This document shows, in pieces, positions 24,410-32,119 of a stretch of 64,000 bases of DNA. Made by a program: the position numbers and the translations under genes. Positions within the stretch are counted from its first letter, which is position 1. Each line of letters begins with the position of its first letter. The stretch lies in contig NZ_JAPMUA010000002.1 in assembly GCF_029603155.1 (NCBI RefSeq), forward strand, positions 558,001 through 622,000, written 5' to 3'. The stretch is from Galbibacter pacificus (lineage in GTDB: Bacteria > Bacteroidota > Bacteroidia > Flavobacteriales > Flavobacteriaceae). The notes under the pieces were generated by a model that worked only from the letters and a program-made list of their open reading frames with translations, had not been told where the DNA came from and did no database searches.

Positions 24410-25260
24410 TGAAAAATATACAAATTGTCGGGGTACCAGAACATTTTAACCTACCGTGGCATTTGGCCATTGAAGAAGGTGCTTTTGAAGAACGGGGAAT
24501 AGATTTACAGTGGACAGATGTCCCGGAAGGAACGGGGAAAATGTGTACAATGCTCCGTGAAGGCAAAACAGATATTGCCGTGATTTTAACCGAGGGAATC
24601 GTAAAGGATATCGTGGCCGGAAACCCGTCCAAAATAGTGCAGGTTTTTGTTCAGTCGCCATTATATTGGGGCATTCATGTTGGCAAGACATCTGTACACA
24701 ATACTCTTGAAGACTTAAAAGGCAAAAAAGCGGCCATTTCCAGATATGGTAGCGGCAGCCACTTAATGGCTTACATAAACGCCGACAATAACGGTTGGAG
24801 TTACAATGATTTGCAATTTGAGGTCATAAACAACCTACAAGGTGCAATCGATGCACTGACCAACGGGACCGCCGATTATTTTATGTGGGAACATTTTACC
24901 ACAAAACCAATTGTAGACAAAGGCATTTTTAGACGAATAAGCGATTGCCCCACCCCATGGCCATGTTTTGTTATTGCCGTAAGAGACGAAGTACTTAAAA
25001 AAAGCCCGGCAATTGTTAAGCATGTTCTGGAAGTTATAAATGTTTATACTTCCGATTTTAAGGATATCCCGAGCATTGATAGAATGCTTGCAAATAGATA
25101 CAAGCAAAAGGTTCAGGACATTCAGGAATGGCTTTCCATTACACGGTGGAGCCAAGAAAACATAGCGCCCATAACGGTTAAAAATATCCAAGAACAGCTG
25201 GTAAAGCTCAATATTATTGAAAAATCGGTTCCCTATTCAGAAATCGTTACCAAATTATAG
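24409..25260 (+). CDS. NMT1/THI5-like substrate-binding protein without signal peptide
   Basis: 283-residue periplasmic-binding-protein-fold protein of the NMT1/SsuA type: MKNIQIVGVPEHFNLPWHLA, then IEEGAFEERGIDLQW, CTMLREGKTDIAVILTEGIV and the second-lobe LKGKKAAISRYGSGSHLM. There is no N-terminal signal peptide or lipobox; the first strand begins at residue 2, so it is predicted to be cytoplasmic. No ABC permease or ATPase gene is nearby. Such stand-alone cytoplasmic relatives may be enzymes (as in pyrimidine-precursor synthesis by THI5) or binding proteins for another role. Coupled by a one-base overlap to the DoxX-like gene; its last 14 bases overlap the convergent ung gene. Confidence 0.8.
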   Translation: MKNIQIVGVPEHFNLPWHLAIEEGAFEERGIDLQWTDVPEGTGKMCTMLREGKTDIAVILTEGIVKDIVAGNPSKIVQVFVQSPLYWGIHVGKTSVHNTLEDLKGKKAAISRYGSGSHLMAYINADNNGWSYNDLQFEVINNLQGAIDALTNGTADYFMWEHFTTKPIVDKGIFRRISDCPTPWPCFVIAVRDEVLKKSPAIVKHVLEVINVYTSDFKDIPSIDRMLANRYKQKVQDIQEWLSITRWSQENIAPITVKNIQEQLVKLNIIEKSVPYSEIVTKL

Positions 25261-25918
25261 GCTCCTTTTTGCTGTCCAGTAAAATAGTATTGCATTTGCT
25301 AAAATGATTGTTGCCAAACCAATAACCCCTATTGGCACTTAACGGCGATGGATGCCCCGATGTTAGCACATAATGTTTGTTGGTATCTATTAACCTTGTT
25401 TTTTGTTTGGCATAGCCGCCCCAAAGCAAAAAAACAACCCCTTGCTTATTGTTCGAAATGGTTTTAATAACGGCATCTGTAAATGTTTCCCAACCTTTTT
25501 TCTGGTGGCTCCCGGCCTGATGCGCCCTTACCGTTAATGTTGCATTTAGCAACAAGACCCCTTGTTTTGCCCAAGGCTCAAGGTTCCCACTTTTTGGATA
25601 CGCCTTGCCAACATCGTTTTCTTGTTCCTTAAAAATATTTATAAGCGATGGCGGGTGTGCAATGCCATCGTTTACGGAAAAACACAGCCCGTTTGCCTGA
25701 TTCGGCCCATGGTAAGGGTCCTGCCCTATTATAACCACTTTTACTTCATCAAAGGAGCAATAATCAAAAGCAGCAAACACCTGTTTCCCGGGAGGATAGC
25801 ACGTGTGTGCGGTATACTCTTGCTTTACAAAAGCTGCAAGCTGTTCAAAATAAGGCTTTTCAAATTCATTTTGCAGTTGTGCTTTCCAGCTTTCGGCAAT
25901 TTCGACATTCATGTGCAT
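25247..25918 (-). CDS. ung: Uracil-DNA glycosylase, family 1
   Basis: 223 residues. Removes uracil from DNA, starting base excision repair. The water-activating motif GQDPYHGPNQA (near 65-75), the base-binding LLNATLTVRAHQAGSHQKKG and the DNA-intercalating HPSPLSANRG (near 188-197) are intact, so it should be active. Start ATG at 25918; a second ATG two codons downstream is equally possible. The 3' end overlaps the convergent NMT1-like gene by 14 bases. An AT-rich palindrome lies just upstream at 25927-25952. Confidence 0.97.
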   Translation of the reverse strand: MHMNVEIAESWKAQLQNEFEKPYFEQLAAFVKQEYTAHTCYPPGKQVFAAFDYCSFDEVKVVIIGQDPYHGPNQANGLCFSVNDGIAHPPSLINIFKEQENDVGKAYPKSGNLEPWAKQGVLLLNATLTVRAHQAGSHQKKGWETFTDAVIKTISNNKQGVVFLLWGGYAKQKTRLIDTNKHYVLTSGHPSPLSANRGYWFGNNHFSKCNTILLDSKKEPIIW

Positions 25919-25926
25919 CCGTTTTT

Positions 25927-25952
25927 AAATGTAAATATAGTAGTTTACATTT
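25927..25952. promoter_or_regulatory. Palindrome upstream of ung
   Basis: Perfect 9-base inverted repeat AAATGTAAA / TTTACATTT with an eight-base spacer, 9 bases upstream of the ung start codon. A candidate operator or 5' leader hairpin. Confidence 0.35.
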
Positions 25953-26114
25953 TTTCAACTTACTTCTTCTATCAGAAATGTTTAGCAGCACTATTATAGA
26001 TAAAATTTAATTGACTTTTTAAACTTTTTCACCATTCCTTCCTATAACTTAACAACTTCATAACCCGATAGCTTTATAACCTGAGTTCGATTATTATAAC
26101 TCCAAATTAGTATG

Positions 26115-26122
26115 TAAATTTG
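26115..26122 (+). promoter_or_regulatory. Candidate -7 element (TAAATTTG) of mutS2
   Basis: TAnnTTTG match 29 bases before the mutS2 ATG; no clear -33 partner. Confidence 0.4.
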
Positions 26123-26151
26123 CCTGCTTTAAGTATCGGTTAGGATTAATT

Positions 26152-28323
26152 ATGAATAAAATACACGAAAAAACTTTACAGGACCTGGAATTTTCTAAAG
26201 TACTCCAACAAGTATCGGCTTTATGCAGTACGGAAATAGGAAAAGAAAGCGCCTTGAAAATAACTCCGTACAGAAAAAAAGGCGACTTATTGGCTTCATT
26301 GGCCTTGACGAACGAATATCTGGCCTCTTTTGATAATGAAAACACCATTCCTAATCATTATTTCGAACCCATTTCAAAAGAAATCCAACTATTGGGAATC
26401 GAAAATACCCTTGTGGAAATAGAAGGATTTAGAAAAATTGCTTCCATGTCGGCCACTACAAACAGCCACATTCTTTTTTACAAAAAATTTCATGAATATT
26501 ATCCAACCTTGCACGAAAAGGCACAAGAGATTGAATATACAAAGGAGATTATTCAAAAAATAGATGAAGTAATAGACCGCTTTGGAGAAATTAAAGACGA
26601 TGCATCTGATGCCCTGTACAAAATACGAAAGGAAATGGGATCGGTCCGTGCAAAAATCAATCAAAGTTTTGCAGGTGCCTTAAGCACATATTCCTCGGCC
26701 GGATTGCTAGACGACATACGGGAAACGGTTATAGACAACCGCCGGGTGCTGGCCGTAAAAGCCATGTACCGAAAACGTGTAAAAGGTGGCATTATGGGAA
26801 ATTCCAAGACCGGGAGTATTGTATACATTGAGCCTGAAGCCACAAAAGAATACAACCGCGAACTGAACAACCTGGAATACGAAGAGAAAGAAGAAGTTCA
26901 AAAAATATTAAAAGAACTTACCAATTTTTTAAGGCCCTACAAACCCCTACTAATTGATTATCAGCTATTTTTAACATTAATAGACACGGTTTCGGCCAAG
27001 GCAAAATATGCCAATAAAATGGGCGGCCTATTGCCAAAAATAAATAACGATAAGCGTTTTAACATTATAGATGCCTACCATCCGCTTTTATATTTAACCA
27101 ACAAAGCCAAAGGGGAAAAAACATATCCGCAGACCATAGAATTGCATCAGGAAAACAGGATTATCGTTATAAGCGGTCCCAATGCAGGTGGTAAAAGTAT
27201 TACGCTCAAAACAGTTGGCTTATTGCAGGTAATGCTACAAAGTGGTATGCTCGTCCCGGTACACGAACGGAGCGAAATGTGCCTTTTCGACAGAGTCCTT
27301 ACCGATATTGGCGATAACCAGTCCATAGAAAACCATTTGAGCACATATAGTTACCGTTTAAAAAACATGAATTTTTTCCTTCGGAAATGCAATAGCGAGA
27401 CCTTATTCTTAATTGATGAATTTGGTACCGGAAGCGATCCCGAACTTGGTGGAGCCCTAGCTGAAACTTTTTTGGAGGTTTTTTATGAGCGGGAAGCCTT
27501 TGGCATCATTACAACGCATTATGCAAATCTTAAAATGTTGGCAAACGAGTTACCTCATGCCATTAACGCAAATATGCGATTTGATAGCCGCACGCTGGAA
27601 CCCGTATTTAAGCTGGTATTGGGCGAGGCCGGAAGCTCCTTTACTTTTGAGGTTGCACAAAAAAACGGTATTCCCTACAGCCTTATTAACCGTGCAAAAA
27701 AGAAAATTGAACGCGGAAAAGTACGCTTTGATGCCACCATTGCCAAACTGCAAAAACAACGTAGCAAGATGGAAAAAACTTCTTCGCAGTTAAAAGAGGA
27801 GGAAGTAAAAGCACGGGACGAAGCAAAACGTATGGAAGAACTTAATACAAGGCTAAAAACAAAATTGGAAAGTTACCAGCAGTTGTACGACCATAATCAA
27901 CGGATGATTTATTTGGGAAATAAGGTCAACGATATTGCAGAAACTTATTTTATCGACAAAAAAAGGCGCCCGTTAATCTCAGAATTCCTCCGGATTGTTG
28001 AAACTGAAAATTCCAAGCGCAAAAAGGAATCGGCCGCAAAGAAAAAAGCAGCACGTGCCAAGAAAAAAGAAATCGAAGCCGAAGTGCAAAAAGAAGTGAA
28101 AATTATCCGCCAGAAAAAGAAAAAGGAGAAAACCGAAAAAAGCAAACAGCCCGAAAAACCAAAACCTGTATTAAAAATTGGCGACCGTGTACGGTTAACC
28201 GACAGTAAATCGGTTGGCAGCATCGATTCCATTGAAAAAAACAAGGCCATTGTAAATTATGGCATATTTACCACCAGTATAAGTTTGGACCAACTAGAAT
28301 TGGTAGAAGCCAAAAAGAAGTAA
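26152..28323 (+). CDS. mutS2: MutS2-family ATPase without Smr domain
   Basis: 723 residues. Residues 1-300 are the MutS2 lever/core helices; the ABC-type ATPase begins near 335 with Walker A GPNAGGKS (near 342-349), then LIDEFGTGSDPELGGALAET (Walker B and D-loop) and TTHYANLKMLA (H-loop). After about 520 a long Lys/Glu-rich coiled coil follows, then a short KOW/SH3-like end (LKIGDRVRLTDSKSVGSIDS). Typical MutS2 proteins of about 780 residues finish with a nuclease Smr domain; none is present here. MutS2 acts on branched DNA in recombination and, in some species, on collided ribosomes via Smr; without Smr, only the ATPase clamp functions can be inferred. Confidence 0.92.
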   Translation: MNKIHEKTLQDLEFSKVLQQVSALCSTEIGKESALKITPYRKKGDLLASLALTNEYLASFDNENTIPNHYFEPISKEIQLLGIENTLVEIEGFRKIASMSATTNSHILFYKKFHEYYPTLHEKAQEIEYTKEIIQKIDEVIDRFGEIKDDASDALYKIRKEMGSVRAKINQSFAGALSTYSSAGLLDDIRETVIDNRRVLAVKAMYRKRVKGGIMGNSKTGSIVYIEPEATKEYNRELNNLEYEEKEEVQKILKELTNFLRPYKPLLIDYQLFLTLIDTVSAKAKYANKMGGLLPKINNDKRFNIIDAYHPLLYLTNKAKGEKTYPQTIELHQENRIIVISGPNAGGKSITLKTVGLLQVMLQSGMLVPVHERSEMCLFDRVLTDIGDNQSIENHLSTYSYRLKNMNFFLRKCNSETLFLIDEFGTGSDPELGGALAETFLEVFYEREAFGIITTHYANLKMLANELPHAINANMRFDSRTLEPVFKLVLGEAGSSFTFEVAQKNGIPYSLINRAKKKIERGKVRFDATIAKLQKQRSKMEKTSSQLKEEEVKARDEAKRMEELNTRLKTKLESYQQLYDHNQRMIYLGNKVNDIAETYFIDKKRRPLISEFLRIVETENSKRKKESAAKKKAARAKKKEIEAEVQKEVKIIRQKKKKEKTEKSKQPEKPKPVLKIGDRVRLTDSKSVGSIDSIEKNKAIVNYGIFTTSISLDQLELVEAKKK

Positions 28324-28490
28324 CCACATTCTATTAATTCCAAGAAGTTATACTCTGACTTAAATAAAACTTGGTGTGGAAACCTTTGCTGGGCAATTTC
28401 ATTTTTTGATTGAAGTATTGATTTTTGTGCAAAAACTTAAATGAATACCAATTATTATAAAAAAATGCTAAAAATCCTATCCAATTTTTC

Positions 28491-28498
28491 TACATTTG
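28491..28498 (+). promoter_or_regulatory. Candidate -7 element (TACATTTG)
   Basis: TAnnTTTG match 34 bases before the ATG of the sugar-isomerase-like lipoprotein; no good -33 element. Confidence 0.4.
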
Positions 28499-28532
28499 AT
28501 AGTTATAAATTACTAACTATTTACGCATCACT

Positions 28533-29414
28533 ATGAAATTTACACACTTAAAACGTGCCATAAAAACGTTTATGGCCTTCTCGTTCATTCTATTATCTGC
28601 TTGTGGAAACAATGCGTTTCAAGACAAATTTGGCGGTCTTGCACTGTATACCGTAAGAGACGATATGGGAAAAAACACAGAAGTAACTTTAGACTCTGTC
28701 GCAAATGCAGGTTACAAATATGTGGAAGCTGCCGGGTACAACAACGGTAAATTCTATAATATGACGCCTGAGGCCTTTAAAAATTTATTAGCTGAAAAAG
28801 GTTTAACCCCCATAAGCACACATCAGGGAAGCGCTACTTTGGATAATATCGACCAAGAAATTGCCGATGTTAAAGCTGCTGGGTTTACCTATTTTGTAAT
28901 CCCTGTTCCGCCAATGGGGCATTTTAAATACAATGCCGAGACAAAAACAATGGGCATGGATCCAGATTTGGATTTTATGGTTAACTTCTTAACTACCGTA
29001 GGCAAAAAATGTAAGGAAGCCGGTTTGCAACTATTGTACCATAATCACGATTTTGAATATAAAAAGAATGAAAACGGAATTGTTCCCATTGAGTACTTTT
29101 TGGAAAATACCGATCCGGAATACGTGAATTTTCAAATGGATATTTTTTGGGTAACAAAAGCCGGGGCCGATCCCGTAAAATATTTTGAAAAATATCCGGG
29201 AAGGTTTAAACTATGGCATGTTAAGGACATGAGCAAAGACGGTAAATTTGCCCCCGTTGGGGAAGGCACCATCGATTTTGGTAAAATCCTGGCCAAAAAA
29301 GAACTTTCCGGAATGGAATATTACCTGGTAGAGCAGGATCAAACTTTTTACCATACTCCGTTGGAAGCCATTAAAATAAGCCATAACGGACTTAAAGAGT
29401 TTGGATTTGAATAA
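28533..29414 (+). CDS. Sugar phosphate isomerase/epimerase-like lipoprotein
   Basis: 293 residues with a type II signal peptide and lipobox LSAC (lipidated Cys24). The mature part is a TIM barrel of the xylose-isomerase-like/AP-endonuclease-2 family: LALYTVRDDMGKN, GYKYVEAAGYNNGKF, LQLLYHNHDFEY with the metal-binding His/His, VNFQMDIFWVTKAG (metal Asp), FKLWHVKDM and EYYLVEQDQ (metal Glu). All expected metal ligands appear present, so it is probably an active enzyme on an exported sugar-type substrate. Surface or periplasmic location is unusual for an isomerase but common for this subfamily in Bacteroidetes. Monocistronic. Confidence 0.88.
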   Translation: MKFTHLKRAIKTFMAFSFILLSACGNNAFQDKFGGLALYTVRDDMGKNTEVTLDSVANAGYKYVEAAGYNNGKFYNMTPEAFKNLLAEKGLTPISTHQGSATLDNIDQEIADVKAAGFTYFVIPVPPMGHFKYNAETKTMGMDPDLDFMVNFLTTVGKKCKEAGLQLLYHNHDFEYKKNENGIVPIEYFLENTDPEYVNFQMDIFWVTKAGADPVKYFEKYPGRFKLWHVKDMSKDGKFAPVGEGTIDFGKILAKKELSGMEYYLVEQDQTFYHTPLEAIKISHNGLKEFGFE

Positions 29415-29441
29415 AAATCGTTTCAAACTCATTTAAATATT

Positions 29442-29519
29442 AAGAAGGTGTCTAAAAAAATGAAACTTCTTTATCTCACTAATATTTAGTGCTGAAAAAG
29501 ATATTTTAGACACCTTCTT
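29442..29519. mobile_element. Short MITE-like element with 16-bp inverted repeats
   Basis: Perfect 16-base inverted repeats AAGAAGGTGTCTAAAA (29442-29457) and its complement (29504-29519) flank a 46-base AT-rich centre. The arms resemble the IS ends at 7259 and 9044 (AAGAGGCTGTCTAAAA), with three differences in 16. It truncates the antitoxin remnant on its right. It might instead act as a long-loop terminator for the convergent genes. Confidence 0.5.
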
Positions 29520-29649
29520 TTCGTACTCCTTTGAGCATGATCCCAAGCCGGAAAGCAAGAGAATCGGCATCATATTTGTCACGCATTTCAGTTCCTTTCT
29601 TTCCGTATTTTTCAATAAGGATATCTTCAAAATTTGTTAAACTATTCAT
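29506..29649 (-). pseudogene. HigA-type antitoxin, N-terminal remnant
   Basis: Reading leftward from an ATG at 29649: MNSLTNFEDILIEKYGKKGT, then EMRDKYDADSLAFRLGIMLK, then GVRKEGV and a stop, 47 residues. This is the N-terminal helix pair that precedes the Cro/CI-type helix-turn-helix in HigA/XRE antitoxins (pattern: EKYGKxGTxxRDxFDxxxxAFxLGxxLKxxRKE). The DNA-binding domain is missing: the frame runs into the inverted-repeat element exactly where the helix-turn-helix should start. The start codon lies one base after the stop of the toxin remnant, the normal toxin-first order of HigBA modules. Confidence 0.7.
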
Positions 29650-29650
29650 A

Positions 29651-29743
29651 TCAACTATTTTTTTCTTTTAAATATTCTTTTTTTAATTTCTCAGCAAGTT
29701 TGATTTCTCTTTTTGGTGTCTTTTGAGTTTTCTTTACAAAACA
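29651..29743 (-). pseudogene. HigB-type toxin, C-terminal remnant
   Basis: Directly after the tamL stop codon and in the same frame, about 30 codons encode CFVKKTQKTPKREIKLAEKL then KKEYLKEKNS and a stop. FVKKTQKTPxxEI is the signature C-terminal segment of HigB/Gp49-type RelE-superfamily mRNA interferases. The catalytic N-terminal two thirds are gone. With the antitoxin fragment it forms the relic of one TA operon, fused onto the end of tamL by deletion. Confidence 0.7.
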
Positions 29744-32119
29744 TCAAAAAGGATACCCGAATGCAAAGTTGAGAATAGGATGGCTTAAATCGAAATTATA
29801 GCGTTTTTCGTAGGGCTTGTGTATGGGAGCAGCCAGATCGAAACGAATTACAAAACTTTGGATATCCACACGCAATCCAGCGCCCACGCCCACGCCCAGC
29901 TCTTTTAAAAACCCGGATGAAATTTCGCCACCGGGTATTGCAGGATTTTCTTTAAGCAACCAAACATTCCCGGCATCGGCAAACAAGGCACCTTTTACAT
30001 AAGAAAATATTGGAAACCTATATTCCAAATTGGCCTCTAAGCGTATGTCTCCAGTTTGGTCGAGGTACGATCCGCTCGAATCTGTATCGTCGTCATCATT
30101 ATTATCATCATCAATTCTGTATGTTCCGGGCCCCAATGATCGAATTCTAAAAGCCCTAACGCTAAAAGGGCCTCCAGCATAATATTGCTCCGAATAAGGC
30201 ATACTGATGGAGTTTCCATAGGCATACCCAATCCCCCCAAAAATACGGGCTACAAGAGCCTGCTCGCTGTCAATTCTATATTGATATCTAAAATCGACAT
30301 CAGTTTTAACAAATTGAGCATATTCGAGCCCGAATATCTTTTTTTTACCTTCTTCATCTGGTTTCCCGGCCATTAAATTCAGCAGGTTTCCGGCTATTTT
30401 AAAATTGGTAGAAAAATAAATGGGGTTCCGTTTTTTGGTATTCGATATTTCGTTGTACACAAAATTATAACTGAGACCCGCTATAAATTTTTGTTCAAAA
30501 CTGTTCTCTAAAAAAGGATTATCTATTAAAAGCTGGTCAAATTCTTCCGAAGTATTGTACAAACTGCTATAATTAAGCCCAATGGGAATTAATTCATGAT
30601 ATACATACCGATTGGCATTCCATGTATACCCAAAATTGGTAATAAAAGATGTTGATGTATAAAATTCTTCCCTGTTTAGATATTCCACGCCAACGGTAAT
30701 TTTGGTTTTTGGTACCTCGTAATCAAAGCCAAGGTCAAACTTGAGCGGAAATAAAATACGGGGAAAAATAAGATCGGTCCTAAACCCCAATTGCGTACTG
30801 GTAAGGCCAGCATCGTCTGTTCCTCCGGCAATTTGCTTTTCGTACCCAAAGCTTATGGTGGTATTAAATATTTCGCCACCCTTAAATAGGTTCCTGTTGG
30901 AATAACTTAGCGCCAAGGCGGGACCAACGTAATTATTCGACTTTGAATTGGCCTGTACCTCTGCCCGCAACGAATGTTTGTTCATTGGCGATAAATATAT
31001 TTTGGCATCCAATAAACCTAAAGAATCCCCTTCCTGAAACGGTTTTGCATCTTCAAAACGTATGGTGGTGTATTTATATGTGCCTATTTTAGACAAGCGG
31101 TTACTTGTGTATTTAGAACGTGTTGGGTTATAATATTGCCCTTTCTCAAACAAAACAAAAGGTGCCAGACGCTTGGGCTTGAAAAAATTGGTGCGCTGTA
31201 TGTAATCAATTCCATTATAATGAATGGTATCCTTTGGAAGCGAATCGTTGTTCACCGAATAATCGGTGTAGACCTCAACGGAGTTTAACTTATATGGAAT
31301 TTTTGACTTTCCCGGAACCTCATCCTTCATCTTTAAAAACAAATCGAATTTTTTTTGCTCGTATTGATTGGTGTCGGCTTCAAAAATCAAGAAATCATCA
31401 TTAAAATTGTAATATCCCTTGTCCTTTAAATAATCGTCTATGCGCTCGCGTTCATCTTTAAGCAAGTCCAGGTCAAACCGTGTTTTTTTATCCAATAAAG
31501 TCTCGCTCAGGGAAGTTTGAATACTGTCGTAAATTGCCATACTATCGCTTTCAATAGTATAGGTCTCCAATCGGTATGGCTCGCTAACGCTTACATTATA
31601 TTTTGCCGTAGCCCTTTTCTTTTTTTTATTTACTTCGGAAGTAATACTGTTTTTGTAAAAACCACGGTTCTCGAGACGGTTGTTGATAAGGTCTTCGGTT
31701 TTTTGAACGTCCACATCTGATAAATACACGGGCTCCTCCCCTATTTTTTTATTGAAAAACCTATTGATAAACCCCGGATTTTCCTTTTGAGATTTATAAT
31801 GTGAAAGCAAACCCCACCGAACCCCCAAAAACTTAGAGTTGGGCTCGGGACGTAACAAGCCGTTTAATTCTTCTTCAATTTCCTTTTTGTCTTTTATTTT
31901 TGTTTCGGTCTCCAAATCTATTTCCCCACCGGTATAAAGTGCCTCATCTTCGGGAATGTATTTGTTTACACTGCAAGAAACCCCTAAAAAAATAGCCAAA
32001 AAACAGAAAAATAGCTGTATATGCCTTTTGTTTATCCTTTTTATAATGAAACAATAAAGCAATCCTGTTGCAATAAACAATTGCTTAAAATATTTATATG
32101 CATGAAAAATCTTTTCCAA
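29744..32119 (-). CDS. tamL: TamL: BamA/TamA-like outer membrane lipoprotein
   Basis: Up to 791 residues. A hydrophobic stretch with lipobox LGVSC (Cys at 49 of the longest frame) precedes POTRA domains (about 150-400, e.g. INNRLENRGFYKNSITSEVN) and an Omp85 barrel ending FDLSHPILNFAFGYPF with a terminal Phe. Lipidated BamA-like proteins next to tamB are described in Bacteroidetes as TamL. It would act with TamB in outer membrane protein or lipid assembly. No in-frame ATG precedes the lipobox; the start must be a TTG, either at 32119 immediately after the tamB stop (coupled translation) or 13 or 19 codons downstream. Its end is fused to toxin remnant DNA, yet the C-terminus looks complete. 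Confidence 0.88.
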   Translation of the reverse strand: MEKIFHAYKYFKQLFIATGLLYCFIIKRINKRHIQLFFCFLAIFLGVSCSVNKYIPEDEALYTGGEIDLETETKIKDKKEIEEELNGLLRPEPNSKFLGVRWGLLSHYKSQKENPGFINRFFNKKIGEEPVYLSDVDVQKTEDLINNRLENRGFYKNSITSEVNKKKKRATAKYNVSVSEPYRLETYTIESDSMAIYDSIQTSLSETLLDKKTRFDLDLLKDERERIDDYLKDKGYYNFNDDFLIFEADTNQYEQKKFDLFLKMKDEVPGKSKIPYKLNSVEVYTDYSVNNDSLPKDTIHYNGIDYIQRTNFFKPKRLAPFVLFEKGQYYNPTRSKYTSNRLSKIGTYKYTTIRFEDAKPFQEGDSLGLLDAKIYLSPMNKHSLRAEVQANSKSNNYVGPALALSYSNRNLFKGGEIFNTTISFGYEKQIAGGTDDAGLTSTQLGFRTDLIFPRILFPLKFDLGFDYEVPKTKITVGVEYLNREEFYTSTSFITNFGYTWNANRYVYHELIPIGLNYSSLYNTSEEFDQLLIDNPFLENSFEQKFIAGLSYNFVYNEISNTKKRNPIYFSTNFKIAGNLLNLMAGKPDEEGKKKIFGLEYAQFVKTDVDFRYQYRIDSEQALVARIFGGIGYAYGNSISMPYSEQYYAGGPFSVRAFRIRSLGPGTYRIDDDNNDDDDTDSSGSYLDQTGDIRLEANLEYRFPIFSYVKGALFADAGNVWLLKENPAIPGGEISSGFLKELGVGVGAGLRVDIQSFVIRFDLAAPIHKPYEKRYNFDLSHPILNFAFGYPF

